A DNA stretch of 64,000 nucleotides from Sphingomonas sp. (GTDB lineage Bacteria > Pseudomonadota > Alphaproteobacteria > Sphingomonadales > Sphingomonadaceae): the NCBI RefSeq assembly GCF_017745215.1, contig NZ_JAGHZV010000021.1, forward strand, positions 21,564 through 85,563, read 5' to 3'. The notes under the pieces are model-generated. The model made no database searches. It saw only the letters and a program-made list of their open reading frames with translations, and was not told the DNA's origin. The first letter of the stretch is position 1. The number at the start of each line of letters is the position of its first letter. Positions 29,299-38,610 of this stretch are shown here, in pieces. The position numbers and the translations under genes are program-made.

Positions 29299-29792
29299 CG
29301 CGCGCCGCCCTCCTGCTCGCCGCGGCTGCGCTCGCGCTCTCCGGCTGCTCGCTCCGCCCGCTCTACGGCGGCGGCGAGGCCGGGCCGGTGCAGACCACCT
29401 TCGCCTCGGTCCAGGTCGCGCCGATCGAGGGCCAGGCGGGCTGGCTGGTCGCCAATGCGCTCAAGGACAGGCTCGAGATGGGCGGCGGCCAGGCGGCGCG
29501 CTACCGGCTCGAGGTCAAGCTCGACGACCGGATCTCGGGCCTCGGCGTGCGCAGCGACGACAGCGTTGCGCGCGAGCGGCGGACCCTGCGCGCGCGCTTC
29601 CAGCTCGTCGACCTGCAATCGGGCGCCGTCGTGCTCGACGCGACCGCAGGGTCGGACGCCGGCGTCGACGTGGTGGGCTCCGAATATGCGACGATCGCGG
29701 CCGAGCGCTCGGCGCTCGAGCGGCTCTCCGGCATCGTCGCCGACCAGATCGTGGCCCGCGTCGCACGATTCGCCCAGACCACCGCCAAATGA
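29295..29792 (+). CDS. lptE: LPS-assembly lipoprotein LptE
   Basis: The outer-membrane lipoprotein partner of LptD in LPS insertion. A 165-residue protein with lipobox ALSGC at residues 14-18, then LRPLYGG, the hallmark of alphaproteobacterial LptE. It lies between leuS and holA with 4-bp overlaps on both sides, the standard gene order. Confidence 0.9.
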   Translation: MTRAALLLAAAALALSGCSLRPLYGGGEAGPVQTTFASVQVAPIEGQAGWLVANALKDRLEMGGGQAARYRLEVKLDDRISGLGVRSDDSVARERRTLRARFQLVDLQSGAVVLDATAGSDAGVDVVGSEYATIAAERSALERLSGIVADQIVARVARFAQTTAK

Positions 29793-30811
29793 AGGCAAGC
29801 GCGGCGCAGATCCGCGCCGAGCTCGACAAGCCGAGCGGGCGGTTCCGCATCTACCTCCTCCACGGCCCCGACGAATCGGGCGCGGCCGAGCTGGCCGAGC
29901 GGCTGATCCGCGCGATGGGCCCGGGCACCGAGCGTGTCGACATCGACCCAAGGCGGCTGCGCGATTCGCCGGGCCTGCTCGCCGACGAAGCCGCGTCGAT
30001 GTCGCTGTTCGGCGAGAAGCGGCTGATCCGTCTGATGGGCGCGGATGAGGCCTGCGCCGAAGCCTTCAACCTGCTGATCGGCGCCGAAGCCGCGGGCAAT
30101 CCGGTGGTCGCGATCGGGCCGGGGCTCAAGGCAAGCGGCAAGCTGGTCAAGCTCGCGGTCGCGGCACCCTCGGCGATGGCGCACGGCTGCTATGTGCCCG
30201 AGGCAGGCGAGATCACGCGGATCGCGGCGATGATCGCGCGCGAGCACGGGCTGCGCCTCACCAGCGACGTGCCCCAGCGGCTCGCTGCGGCCTGCGGCGG
30301 CGATCGCGCGATCCTGACGCGCGAGATCGAGAAGCTTGCGCTCTACCTCGATTCGGCGCCCGACCGCCCCAAGGAAGCCGACGGCCGCGCGCTCGACGCG
30401 GTGGGCGCCGACCTGGGCGAGGCCGAAGCTTCGGGGGTGATCGACGCCGTGATCGACGGGCGCGTCGCCGAAGTGGGCGAGGAGCTCGCGCGGCTGGCCG
30501 AATCGGGCGGGCAGACCATCCCGCTGATGCGCCAGCTCGCGCGACGGCTGCTGACCCTCGCCGAGCTCCGCAGCGAAGTCGATGCCGGCGCGGACATCGA
30601 CGATGTCATTGAAAAACATCGAATCTTCTTCCGTGAGAAAGCCTCGACCGCTCGGGCGCTGCGACGCTGGAACGCGGTCCAGCTCGCCCGCGCGCTTGAT
30701 CGCGTCCGCAAGGCCGAGCGCGGGCTGATGCACGGGTCGAGCGCAGGCGATGTGCTCGCCGAAGCCGAATGCGTTGCCGTGACGCGCGCCGCGGCCCGGG
30801 CGCGGGCCTGA
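29789..30811 (+). CDS. holA: DNA polymerase III subunit delta
   Basis: The clamp-loader subunit that opens the beta clamp. The 340-residue protein has the delta N-terminal segment FRIYLLHGPDESGAAELAERL, the degenerate AAA region MSLFGEKRLIRLMGADE, and the helical C-terminal collar domain. It closes the leuS-lptE-holA operon. A 193-bp convergent gap to parB follows, with weak GC hairpins but no clear terminator. Confidence 0.92.
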   Translation: MKASAAQIRAELDKPSGRFRIYLLHGPDESGAAELAERLIRAMGPGTERVDIDPRRLRDSPGLLADEAASMSLFGEKRLIRLMGADEACAEAFNLLIGAEAAGNPVVAIGPGLKASGKLVKLAVAAPSAMAHGCYVPEAGEITRIAAMIAREHGLRLTSDVPQRLAAACGGDRAILTREIEKLALYLDSAPDRPKEADGRALDAVGADLGEAEASGVIDAVIDGRVAEVGEELARLAESGGQTIPLMRQLARRLLTLAELRSEVDAGADIDDVIEKHRIFFREKASTARALRRWNAVQLARALDRVRKAERGLMHGSSAGDVLAEAECVAVTRAAARARA

Positions 30812-31004
30812 ACCGCCGACTTCCGGCGATCGACTCGAGTCGCAGGCCGATCGGCCGCCGAAAAGTCACAAGAGTCACAACCCGTCGCGGCGAATCCGGC
30901 GTCCGGCCCCTGCCAGGTTCAAAAAGCGGCGGGATTCCCCCAGCCGCGCCAGCCAAGCACCCGAATTCCTACATTGCAATCGGTCGCGGTCCGGGGCGAG
31001 TTTC

Positions 31005-31922
31005 TTAGATCCGCTCGCCCGAAAGCCGCTGGCAGACCATGTCGAGCTGGTCGAGCGTCGAATAGGACAGCGTCAGCGTGCCGCCCTTCGCCCCGTGCGC
31101 GATGCGGATGTTGAGCCCGAGCACGTCGCCCAGATGTCGTTCGAGCGCCTCGATATCGGCGTCGCGGTCGCCCCTGGCCTTGCGCTTGAGCACCGGCTTG
31201 GACTCGCGGACGAGCTTCTCGGTGTCGCGGACCGAAAGGTCCTTGTCGATCACGACGCGCGCGAGCTTCTCGGCGTCAGGCACGCCGATCAGCGCGCGGG
31301 CATGGCCCATGTCGAGCGCACCCTCCATCACCATCTGGCGGACCGGCGTCGGAAGATCGAGCAATCGCAACAGGTTGGCAATGTGGCTGCGCGACTTGTG
31401 GACGAGCCGGCCAAGCGCTTCCTGGGTGTGGCCGAACTCCTGGATCAGCCGCGAATAGCCCTCGGCCTCCTCGATCGCGTTGAGGTCCTTGCGCTGGATA
31501 TTCTCGATCAGCGCGATCTCGAGCGTCTCGGCATCGTCGAGTTCGCGGACGATCACCGGCACTTCGTGGAGCCGCGCGCGCTGCGCCGCGCGCCAGCGGC
31601 GCTCGCCGGCGACGATCTGGTAGTTGTGCCCCTGCGGGCGGACCATGATCGGCTGGATCAGCCCGCGCGTGGCGATCGACTTGGCGAGCTCCTCGAGCGC
31701 ATCCTCGTCGAAGAAGCGGCGCGGCTGGCCCGGGTGCGGCACCAGCGAGCTCACCGGTAGCATGCGGATCCCGGAGTTCGCTTCGGGCGTGCCGCCCACC
31801 GGCTCCTCGCGCGCATTGTCGCCGAGCAGCGCCGAAAGGCCACGACCGAGCCCGGGGCGCGGCTTGCGCGACGCAGTGGCGGGGCTCAGGGGCGCGGTGG
31901 GCACGGGCGTCTCGGTCGTCAT
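31005..31922 (-). CDS. parB: Chromosome partitioning protein ParB
   Basis: A CTP-dependent DNA clamp that loads at parS and organises the origin region. The 305-residue protein has the N-terminal CTP-binding domain with GERRWRAAQRA, the motif ALIENIQRKDLNAIEEAEGY, a helix-turn-helix with TQEALGRLVHKSRSHIANLLRLL, and a C-terminal dimerisation region. It overlaps parA by 4 bp. Three candidate parS sites lie 0.8-3.3 kb upstream. Confidence 0.96.
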   Translation of the reverse strand: MTTETPVPTAPLSPATASRKPRPGLGRGLSALLGDNAREEPVGGTPEANSGIRMLPVSSLVPHPGQPRRFFDEDALEELAKSIATRGLIQPIMVRPQGHNYQIVAGERRWRAAQRARLHEVPVIVRELDDAETLEIALIENIQRKDLNAIEEAEGYSRLIQEFGHTQEALGRLVHKSRSHIANLLRLLDLPTPVRQMVMEGALDMGHARALIGVPDAEKLARVVIDKDLSVRDTEKLVRESKPVLKRKARGDRDADIEALERHLGDVLGLNIRIAHGAKGGTLTLSYSTLDQLDMVCQRLSGERI

Positions 31923-32707
31923 GCGGCCTTCTTGTGCTTGGGCAGGCGCTCGATCACTTCACGCGCCAGCGCGATATAGGCTTCGGAACCGGAGCATTTG
32001 TAATCGTAGATCAGCGCCGGCACGCCGTGGCTCGGTGCTTCGGACAGGCGGACGTTGCGCGGGATCACCGTGTCGAACACCACGCGGCCGAGCACCGCGC
32101 GAACGTCGTCCGAGACCTGGTCGGTCAGCCGGTTGCGCCGATCGTACATCGTCAGCACCACGCCGAGGATCGACAGGCCGGGATTGAAGCGGCTGCGGAT
32201 CCGCTCGACGGTGTTGAGCAGCTGGCTGAGCCCCTCGAGCGCGAAGAATTCGCACTGGAGCGGGACGAGCAGCGCATGCGCCGCGACCATCGCGTTGATC
32301 GTCAGCAGCCCCAGCGACGGCGGGCAATCGATCAGGATGACGTCCCAGCGCGACCCCGCCGCGGTGCTCCGCGCGATCGCGCCGTCAAGCCGGTGGGTGC
32401 GCGCCTCGAACTCGATCAGCTCGATCTCGGCGCCCGAAAGATCCTGCGTCGCCGGCACGATGTCGAGCCCGGGGACCTTGGTGGGGATGGTGACCTCTTC
32501 GAGCGTCACGTCGCTCACCAACAGGTCGTAGCTCGAATGCTCGCGATCGGCGCGCAGGATGCCGAGCCCGGTCGAGGCGTTGCCCTGGGGATCGAGATCG
32601 ATCAGCAGCACGCGCTTGCCGATCGCGGCGAGCGCGGTGCCGACGTTGATGGCCGTGGTGGTCTTGCCCACCCCGCCCTTTTGATTGGCAATCGCGATGC
32701 AGATCAT
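31919..32707 (-). CDS. parA: Chromosome partitioning ATPase ParA
   Basis: A Walker-type ATPase that moves ParB-parS complexes. The 262-residue protein starts [27 protein letters not shown], which contains the deviant Walker A, and has DVILIDCPPSLGLLTINAM as Walker B. Its start overlaps the rsmG stop by 4 bp, so rsmG, parA and parB form one operon. Confidence 0.97.
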   Translation of the reverse strand: MICIAIANQKGGVGKTTTAINVGTALAAIGKRVLLIDLDPQGNASTGLGILRADREHSSYDLLVSDVTLEEVTIPTKVPGLDIVPATQDLSGAEIELIEFEARTHRLDGAIARSTAAGSRWDVILIDCPPSLGLLTINAMVAAHALLVPLQCEFFALEGLSQLLNTVERIRSRFNPGLSILGVVLTMYDRRNRLTDQVSDDVRAVLGRVVFDTVIPRNVRLSEAPSHGVPALIYDYKCSGSEAYIALAREVIERLPKHKKAA

Positions 32708-33327
32708 CGGCTACGCACCTCCTGCGCTACCACGATTCCTGAATCCGGCTGCGTAATGCTTGGTTCCACGTGAAACACACCCTGCCACGCGCGTCGCGCC
32801 GCTTCCACCTCCGAATGCGCCCTGCTGCCCTTCGGAAGCAACCATCTTGTGGATGAATTCGCGCAAGGGTGCGCGGCAGCGAGAAGCTGCGACAATTCGG
32901 CAACGGCCCGGGCAGAGATGACCGCAGCTTTCCGGGGCAACCGGACAGCTTCGATCTTGCGCGGCTCGACCGTCACCCGATCGGCGATCCCGAGCATTTC
33001 GGCCGCGTGACGAAGGAATTCGACGCGTCTGGCGCGGGGCTCGGAGAGGACCAGCTGTCGCTCGGTGAGGACCGCGACGACGAGGCCCGGCAGTCCGGGA
33101 CCGCTGCCAATGTCGAGCCACGGACCCTCGGCCGCGCCGTCCGCGAGGGGGACGAGCTGGGCGGAATCGACGAGGTGTCGATTCCAGATCGTCTCCAGCG
33201 TCGATGCGGCGACGAGGTTCTGCCGCTCGTTCTCGGCGGCGAGCAGTTCGGCGAAGCGAGCGAGCAACGTTTCACGTGAAACACCGAACCGCTCGCGGAC
33301 CCAGGCCCGCGCTTCCTCCTCGGTCAT
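32704..33327 (-). CDS. rsmG: 16S rRNA (guanine-N7) methyltransferase RsmG
   Basis: Methylates G527 of 16S rRNA (E. coli numbering). The 207-residue protein has the SAM-binding motif [17 protein letters not shown] and the N-terminal REALLARF-like segment ([24 protein letters not shown]). Two parS palindromes lie inside the gene, one near each end. It overlaps mnmG and parA by 4 bp each. Confidence 0.95.
   Translation of the reverse strand: MTEEEARAWVRERFGVSRETLLARFAELLAAENERQNLVAASTLETIWNRHLVDSAQLVPLADGAAEGPWLDIGSGPGLPGLVVAVLTERQLVLSEPRARRVEFLRHAAEMLGIADRVTVEPRKIEAVRLPRKAAVISARAVAELSQLLAAAHPCANSSTRWLLPKGSRAHSEVEAARRAWQGVFHVEPSITQPDSGIVVAQEVRSR
32763..32776. other. Putative parS site (within 3' end of rsmG)
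   Basis: GTTCCACGTGAAAC, 13 of 14 positions symmetric, matches the conserved bacterial parS core GTTYCACGTGRAAC. It lies near the parA start, inside rsmG coding sequence. Confidence 0.85.
33269..33282. other. Putative parS site (within 5' end of rsmG)
   Basis: GTTTCACGTGAAAC, a perfect 14-bp palindrome identical to the canonical parS core. It lies in the first codons of rsmG, encoding part of FGVSRETL. Confidence 0.9.
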
Positions 33328-35153
33328 GCGGCGCGCCGTGCGTGGAGGAGGATCGCCGAAAGCGCCGCCGGGGTGATCCCGCGGATGCGCGACGCAGCCC
33401 CCAGCGTCGCGGGACGCGACGCGCTGAGCCGCTCGACCATCTCGTTCGACAGGCCCGGGATCGCGGCGAAGTCGAGCGCCTCGGGCAAGCGGACGGCGTC
33501 GTTGGTGCGGAGCTGGCTTACCTCGGCTTCCTGGCGCTCGAGATAAGGAGCATAGCGCGCATCCTCGATCGCCTCGGCGAGCAGCTGCGGGTCGCCGTCA
33601 AAGGCCACGCCGAGATGCGCAAGCTCGACCCCCGGGAAGCGCAGCCATTCGGCGGTGCTGCGCCGCGCCCCGTCAGCGGCAACCGGAGCGCCGCGGCTGC
33701 GGAGCACGCTGGAGGTGATCTGCTCGGAGAAACGTGCGTCCAGATGCGCTCGCTCGGCCTGGCGCGTTTCGAGGCGCGCCAGCCGCCCCTTCCCAAGACA
33801 ACCGAGCTCGCGAGCGATCGGACCGAGCCGCGTCTCGGCATTGTCGGCGCGCAGCCTCAGGCGGAACTCGGCGCGCGCCGTGAGCATTCGATAGGGCTCG
33901 GTGACGCCCTGGAGCACGAGGTCGTCGATCATCACGCCGAGGTAGGACTGGGCCCGGTCGAGCACCAGCGGCGCGATTCCGAGCGCATGGGCCGCGGCGT
34001 TGATCCCGGCGACCAGTCCCTGGCCCGCGGCCTCCTCATATCCGGTCGTGCCGTTGATCTGGCCCGCGCAGAAGAGCCCGCGCAGCACGGGCAGCGCCAA
34101 GGTCGCATCGAGCGCGCGGGGGTCGAGATGGTCATATTCGACCGCATAGCCCGGCGTGACGATCGCCGTCCGCTCGAGCCCGGGGATCGACGCCACCATC
34201 GCCTGCTGGATATCGACGGGCAGCGACGTCGACATGCCATTGGGATAGACGAGCGGCGTGTCGAGCCCCTCGGGCTCGAGGAAGATCTGGTGCCCGTCAC
34301 GGTCGCCGAAGCGATGGATCTTGTCCTCGATCGACGGGCAATAGCGCGGGCCCTGCGCCTCGATCGCGCCGGTGAATAGCGGCGAGCGATGGAGGCCGGC
34401 GCGGATCGCGTCGTGCGTCGCCTCGGTGGTGCGCGTGACGCCGCAGTGGAGCTGGGGGAGCAGCCGCGCGGGCGTGACCGGCGACATCGTCCAGGGGTCT
34501 TCGTCCGAAGGCTGCTCGGCCACGCGCGCCCAATCGATCGTGCGGCCGTCGAGCCGAGGCGGCGTGCCGGTCTTGAGCCGCGCCATCGGCAGCGCGAGCT
34601 CGCGGAGCTGTGCCGCGATGGCATGCGCGGCAGACTCGCCGATCCGGCCGCCGTCGAGCCGCTCCTCGCCGCGAAAGATCCGGCCTCCGAGGAAGGTGCC
34701 CGTGGCGAGCACCACTGCCGGAGCCGAGAGGAGGGTGTCGTCGGCGAGACGGACGCCGGCGATCCTGCCTGCGTCGAGGATCAGCGCCGCCGCCTCGCCT
34801 TCGACGAGCGTAAGGCCTGCCTGCGCGTGGAGCATCGCCTGGATCGCGGCCGCGTAGCGCTTGCGGTCGGCCTGGACGCGCGGTCCCTGGACGGCAGTGC
34901 CCTTCGAGCGATTGAGCATGCGATAATGGATCGCCGCGGCATCGGCGGCGCGAGCGATGAGGCCGTCGAAGGCGTCGGTCTCGCGGACGAGATGGCCCTT
35001 GCCCAGCCCACCGATCGCCGGGTTGCACGACATTGCGCCGAGCTTGGAAAGGTCGAAGCTCAGCAGCGCCGTACGCGCGCCGCGCCGCGCCGAAGCGGCG
35101 GCCGCTTCGGTCCCGGCATGACCGCCGCCGATCACGATCACATCGAACTGCAT
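33324..35153 (-). CDS. mnmG: tRNA uridine-5-carboxymethylaminomethyl modification enzyme MnmG
   Basis: An FAD-dependent subunit that, with MnmE, builds (carboxymethyl)aminomethyl-uridine at the tRNA wobble position. The N-terminal FAD motif is [21 protein letters not shown], followed by [24 protein letters not shown]. It has 609 residues from the ATG at 35153; the ORF track begins 12 codons earlier, overlapping the parS-bearing spacer. It precedes rsmG, parA and parB. Confidence 0.96.
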   Translation of the reverse strand: MQFDVIVIGGGHAGTEAAAASARRGARTALLSFDLSKLGAMSCNPAIGGLGKGHLVRETDAFDGLIARAADAAAIHYRMLNRSKGTAVQGPRVQADRKRYAAAIQAMLHAQAGLTLVEGEAAALILDAGRIAGVRLADDTLLSAPAVVLATGTFLGGRIFRGEERLDGGRIGESAAHAIAAQLRELALPMARLKTGTPPRLDGRTIDWARVAEQPSDEDPWTMSPVTPARLLPQLHCGVTRTTEATHDAIRAGLHRSPLFTGAIEAQGPRYCPSIEDKIHRFGDRDGHQIFLEPEGLDTPLVYPNGMSTSLPVDIQQAMVASIPGLERTAIVTPGYAVEYDHLDPRALDATLALPVLRGLFCAGQINGTTGYEEAAGQGLVAGINAAAHALGIAPLVLDRAQSYLGVMIDDLVLQGVTEPYRMLTARAEFRLRLRADNAETRLGPIARELGCLGKGRLARLETRQAERAHLDARFSEQITSSVLRSRGAPVAADGARRSTAEWLRFPGVELAHLGVAFDGDPQLLAEAIEDARYAPYLERQEAEVSQLRTNDAVRLPEALDFAAIPGLSNEMVERLSASRPATLGAASRIRGITPAALSAILLHARRAA

Positions 35154-35193
35154 GTCGCGCCCGCTAGTCGTTCCCGGCGCTCGCGTCAAAAAC

Positions 35194-35207
35194 GTTCCAC
35201 GTGGAAC
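35194..35207. other. Putative parS site in the mnmE-mnmG spacer
   Basis: GTTCCACGTGGAAC, a perfect 14-bp palindrome fitting GTTYCACGTGRAAC, in the 57-bp spacer between mnmE and mnmG. It is the only one of the three outside coding sequence. Confidence 0.85.
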
Positions 35208-35210
35208 AGC

Positions 35211-36500
35211 CTATTTGCCGATGCAGAAGCGCGCGAACAACGCGTCGAGCATCGCTTCTACATCGGCACGGCCGGTGATCGCGTCGAAGGCTCGCAGCGC
35301 CGCGCGAAGCTGCTCGGCGAGGAGCAGCGGATCGCGCTCGCCTGCGGCATCGCCGAGCGCGGCAGCGGCGCGCGAGGCGAGATCGCGCTGACGGAGGTTG
35401 AGCGCGAGCTGGTCCGCCGGCGGGACCATCGTGCGGGCCAGGCCGGCGATGGTCGCCCAGAGCGCCTCGATCCCTTCGCCCGTGACGGCAGAGATGGCCA
35501 GCCGATCGCCAGCGACAACACGCCCCGATTCGTCGGCGCGCGAATGGATCGCGATGACGCCCTCTCCCGCAGGCGCCGCATCGTCGCCAAGCCAGAGCAG
35601 GATATCTGCGCCTGCCATCGCTTCGCGCGCGAGACCGATGCCGATTTCCTCGACCGCATCGCCGGGCGCTTCGGACAGTCCGGCGGTGTCAGTGAGCACG
35701 AAGGCCAGCCCGTCACGCATCACCGGCGCCTCGATCCGGTCGCGGGTGGTGCCGGCGAGCGGCGAGACGATCGCGGCCTCGCGCCCGGCGAGCGCGTTGA
35801 ACAGCGTCGACTTGCCGGCATTGGGGGGGCCGGCGATCACAACTTGCAGGCCATCGCGGAGCCGCTCGACCGGCGGACGCATGGCAACCGCTGCGATCTC
35901 GGCCGAAAGCGCCGCGGCCTGGCCGAGGACCGGCTCGAGCAGGTCGCCCTCCCCCGCGACATCCGCCTCATCGGCATGGTCGAGCATGGCCTCGACGCTC
36001 GCCGACAATGCCAGTGCCCGCGCCGCCCAGGCCTCGACCTGCCGGCGCAGCCCGCCCTCGGCGCTGCGGATCGCGACGCGGCGCTGGGTCTCGGTCTCAG
36101 CGGCAAGCAGATCGCCCAGTCCCTCGGCCTCGCTGAGGTCGATCCGGCCGTTGAGCAGCGCGCGCCGCGTGAATTCCCCCGGCTCGGCCGGGCGCAGTCC
36201 GGGGAGCCGCGCCAGCGCGGCCTCCACCGCCCGAACGACTGCACGCCCGCCATGGAGATGGAATTCGGCAAGATCCTCTCCCGTCGCGCTGGCGGGACCC
36301 GGAAAGCAGAGCAGCAACGCGCGATCGAGCAACGCGCCTTCCGCCGGATCGCGCAGCGAGACCAGCCGCGCACGGCGGGGTTGGGGAAGCTCGCCCCGCG
36401 CCAGCGCGCGGACAGCGTCGAACGCGCCAGGCCCGCTCAGCCGCATCACCCCGATCGCCGCCGGCGGCGCGCCGCTCGACAGCGCGAAGATCGTGTCCAT
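35211..36500 (-). CDS. mnmE: tRNA modification GTPase MnmE
   Basis: The GTPase partner of MnmG. The N-terminal folate-binding domain starts MDTIFALSSGAPPAAIGVMRLSG, the G domain has GPPNAGKSTLFNALAGREAAIVS and DTAGLSEA, and the C-terminus ends with the catalytic CIGK motif (FARFCIGK). It has 429 residues. The start is at the family N-terminus, not the longer ORF-track start, which would run into the next gene. Confidence 0.96.
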   Translation of the reverse strand: MDTIFALSSGAPPAAIGVMRLSGPGAFDAVRALARGELPQPRRARLVSLRDPAEGALLDRALLLCFPGPASATGEDLAEFHLHGGRAVVRAVEAALARLPGLRPAEPGEFTRRALLNGRIDLSEAEGLGDLLAAETETQRRVAIRSAEGGLRRQVEAWAARALALSASVEAMLDHADEADVAGEGDLLEPVLGQAAALSAEIAAVAMRPPVERLRDGLQVVIAGPPNAGKSTLFNALAGREAAIVSPLAGTTRDRIEAPVMRDGLAFVLTDTAGLSEAPGDAVEEIGIGLAREAMAGADILLWLGDDAAPAGEGVIAIHSRADESGRVVAGDRLAISAVTGEGIEALWATIAGLARTMVPPADQLALNLRQRDLASRAAAALGDAAGERDPLLLAEQLRAALRAFDAITGRADVEAMLDALFARFCIGK

Positions 36501-36520
36501 TCGTCGGAAACCCGGTCCGC

Positions 36521-36754
36521 TCAGCCCTTCTTGCCCATGCTGTCGAACATGCCGCGCCACAAGCTCATCCCCGCCTCGCCCATCGGCGCCCAGCTCTTCA
36601 TCATCGCTTCGAAGGCGGCTTCAGGATTTCCTTGTTTTTCAATAGCATCGGTCATCATCTTGATGTAGCGATCATGCACGGGGGTGAGATCGGGCAATCC
36701 CATCGCGCGCCGGGCCTCCTCGGGCGTGCAATCGACTTCGACGTTGATCTTCAT
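36521..36754 (-). CDS. Small DUF6489-like protein
   Basis: A 77-residue cytoplasmic protein starting MKINVEVDCTPEEARRAMGLPD, followed by an amphipathic helix region (YIKMMTDAIEKQGNPEAAFEAMM). It resembles the small DUF6489 family found upstream of mnmE in sphingomonads. The ATG at 36754 has GGAGAAG just upstream, so it is preferred over the ORF-track start. It is 20 bp from mnmE and probably co-transcribed. The function is unknown. Confidence 0.7.
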   Translation of the reverse strand: MKINVEVDCTPEEARRAMGLPDLTPVHDRYIKMMTDAIEKQGNPEAAFEAMMKSWAPMGEAGMSLWRGMFDSMGKKG

Positions 36755-36789
36755 GGTCTTCTCCACGCCCGGCTGCTAGTTGAGCCGCC

Positions 36790-37269
36790 ATGTATGCGCG
36801 CGACCACGCCCTGATCGCAACGCCCATCGGCCCGGTGCGAGTGGAGGGCGGCAACGGCAGGGTGACCGCCATCCGCCTCGGGGGCGATGGCGCCCCCGTC
36901 CACGGTACCGACGTCGCGGTCCGCGCGGCAGCCGAGCAGCTCGAGCAATGGTTCGCCGGCGAGCGGCGCGACTTCGACCTCGCGCTCGAGCCCGCCGGCA
37001 CGCCGCGTGGCGCGGTGCTCCGCCAGGGCCTGATCGCGGTTGGCTATGGCGAGACGCTCAGCTACGGCGCGCTCGCTCGCCAGCTCGATTCGGCCGCGCG
37101 TGCGATCGGCCAGCTCTGCGCGCGCAATCGCTTTCCCATCGTCGTCCCCTGCCACCGCGTGCTCGGCGCGGGCGGGGCGCTGGGGCATTATTCGGCCGGC
37201 GACGGCCCCACCACCAAGGCCTGGCTGCTCGAGCACGAGCGGCGCCATTCGGGAGGACTGCTGTTATGA
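36790..37269 (+). CDS. ogt: Methylated-DNA-[protein]-cysteine S-methyltransferase
   Basis: A suicide repair protein that removes O6-alkyl groups from guanine. The 159-residue protein has the active-site motif VVPCHRVLGAGGALGHY (Cys near residue 120) and the preceding YGETLSYGALARQL helix-turn-helix region. The N-terminal domain is short, as in Ogt. Its stop overlaps the next start (ATGA). Confidence 0.93.
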   Translation: MYARDHALIATPIGPVRVEGGNGRVTAIRLGGDGAPVHGTDVAVRAAAEQLEQWFAGERRDFDLALEPAGTPRGAVLRQGLIAVGYGETLSYGALARQLDSAARAIGQLCARNRFPIVVPCHRVLGAGGALGHYSAGDGPTTKAWLLEHERRHSGGLLL

Positions 37270-37958
37270 CGATGATCTCGATCGACGCGCTCGACGGCAG
37301 CGGCCGCTTCGAGGCCTATTGCGCCCGGCCCCAGGGCGAGGCGCGCGGCGCGATCATGGTGATCCAGGAGATCTTCGGGGTGAACCCCGGCATCCGCCGG
37401 AAATGCGACCGGCTCGCCGCCGACGGCTGGCTGGCGCTGGCGCCCGACCTGTTCTGGCGGCTCGAGCCGGGCATCGTGCTCGATCCCGATGTCCCGGAGC
37501 AGTTCCAGGCGGCGCTCCAGTGGATGGGCAAGTTCGACCAGACCAAGGGCATCGAGGACATCGAGGCGACGATCCGCACGGCGCGCGAGCTGGGTGCGGC
37601 GAAGGTCGGCGCGGTGGGCTACTGCCTGGGCGGCCGGCTGGCGTACATGACCGCGGCGCGCACCGACGTGGATGCGAGCGTGGGCTATTATGCGGTCGGG
37701 ATCGACGGGTTGCTCGGCGAGAAGCACGCGATCGCCAACCCGCTGCTGCTCCACATCGCCGGCGCCGACCATTTCGTGCTCCCCGACGTGCAGGCGAAGA
37801 TGCACGAGGGGCTCGACGACCATCCCAAGGTGACGCTCCATACCTATCCGGGCGAGGATCATGGCTTCGCGACCGAGATGGGCAAGCGCCGCTCGCCCGA
37901 AGCCGCGGAGCTGGCGGACGCGCGGACGGCGGCGTTCTTCGCGGAGACGCTCGCCTAG
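37266..37958 (+). CDS. Dienelactone hydrolase family protein
   Basis: A 230-residue alpha/beta hydrolase of the dienelactone hydrolase family. The Cys nucleophile is in GYCLGG (about residue 120), Asp in AGADHFV (about 168), His in GEDHGF (about 199), and the conserved Glu in VIQEIFGVN. The usual substrate class is lactones from chloroaromatic breakdown, but many members are general hydrolases. It forms a pair with ogt and overlaps the convergent terC gene by 4 bp. Confidence 0.88.
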   Translation: MTMISIDALDGSGRFEAYCARPQGEARGAIMVIQEIFGVNPGIRRKCDRLAADGWLALAPDLFWRLEPGIVLDPDVPEQFQAALQWMGKFDQTKGIEDIEATIRTARELGAAKVGAVGYCLGGRLAYMTAARTDVDASVGYYAVGIDGLLGEKHAIANPLLLHIAGADHFVLPDVQAKMHEGLDDHPKVTLHTYPGEDHGFATEMGKRRSPEAAELADARTAAFFAETLA

Positions 37959-38578
37959 AACAGCGTCACCAGCCCCGTCTCGCGGCTCACCACGCCTTCG
38001 TAGATCATCCGCACTGCGACCCAGAGGATCACCGCCAGCCCGACGAAGCCGATCCAGCGATAGCGGTCGATCACGCGCGCGATGAGGTTGGCGGCGAGCC
38101 CCATCATCGCGACCGAGAAGAGCAGGCCGAAGACCAGGATCGCCGGATGCTCGCGCGCGGCTCCGGCGACGCCGAGGACATTGTCGAGGCTCATGCTCAC
38201 GTCCGCCAGCGCGACCGACCAGGCGGCGGCGAGGAAGCGCTTGGGCGGGCGTGCGGCGTGCTCGTCATGGTGGTGCGCGGTGCCGCGCAGCTCGCGCCAC
38301 ATCCGCCACGAGACCCAGAGCAGCAGCAGCCCGCCCGCGAAGAGCAGGCCGATCACCTGGAGCAGCTGCGTCGCGATCAGCGCGAAGGCGATGCGCATCA
38401 CCAGCGCCGCGCCGATGCCGACGAGGATCACCTGGCGCTGCTGGCGATGCGGCAGCCCCGCGGCGAGCGCCCCGACGACGACGGCATTGTCGCCCGCGAG
38501 CACCAGGTCGATGACGATGACTTCGCCGAGCGCCTGAAGCGCACCGGGAGCGAAGAGCGAGCCGAGGTCCATGGTCAT
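37955..38578 (-). CDS. TerC family integral membrane protein (copy 1)
   Basis: A 207-residue TerC/Alx-type protein with about six to seven membrane helices. The two acidic motifs of the family are IDLVLAGDNAVVVG near residue 23 and LADVSMSLDNVLGVAG near residue 125. Members export metals such as manganese or aid metalation of exported proteins; some are linked to tellurite resistance. It is paralogous to the next gene upstream and has near-identical motifs. Confidence 0.88.
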   Translation of the reverse strand: MTMDLGSLFAPGALQALGEVIVIDLVLAGDNAVVVGALAAGLPHRQQRQVILVGIGAALVMRIAFALIATQLLQVIGLLFAGGLLLLWVSWRMWRELRGTAHHHDEHAARPPKRFLAAAWSVALADVSMSLDNVLGVAGAAREHPAILVFGLLFSVAMMGLAANLIARVIDRYRWIGFVGLAVILWVAVRMIYEGVVSRETGLVTLF

Positions 38579-38610
38579 GGCGTACGAACGCTCGCGCCCG
38601 GCGGCAAGCC

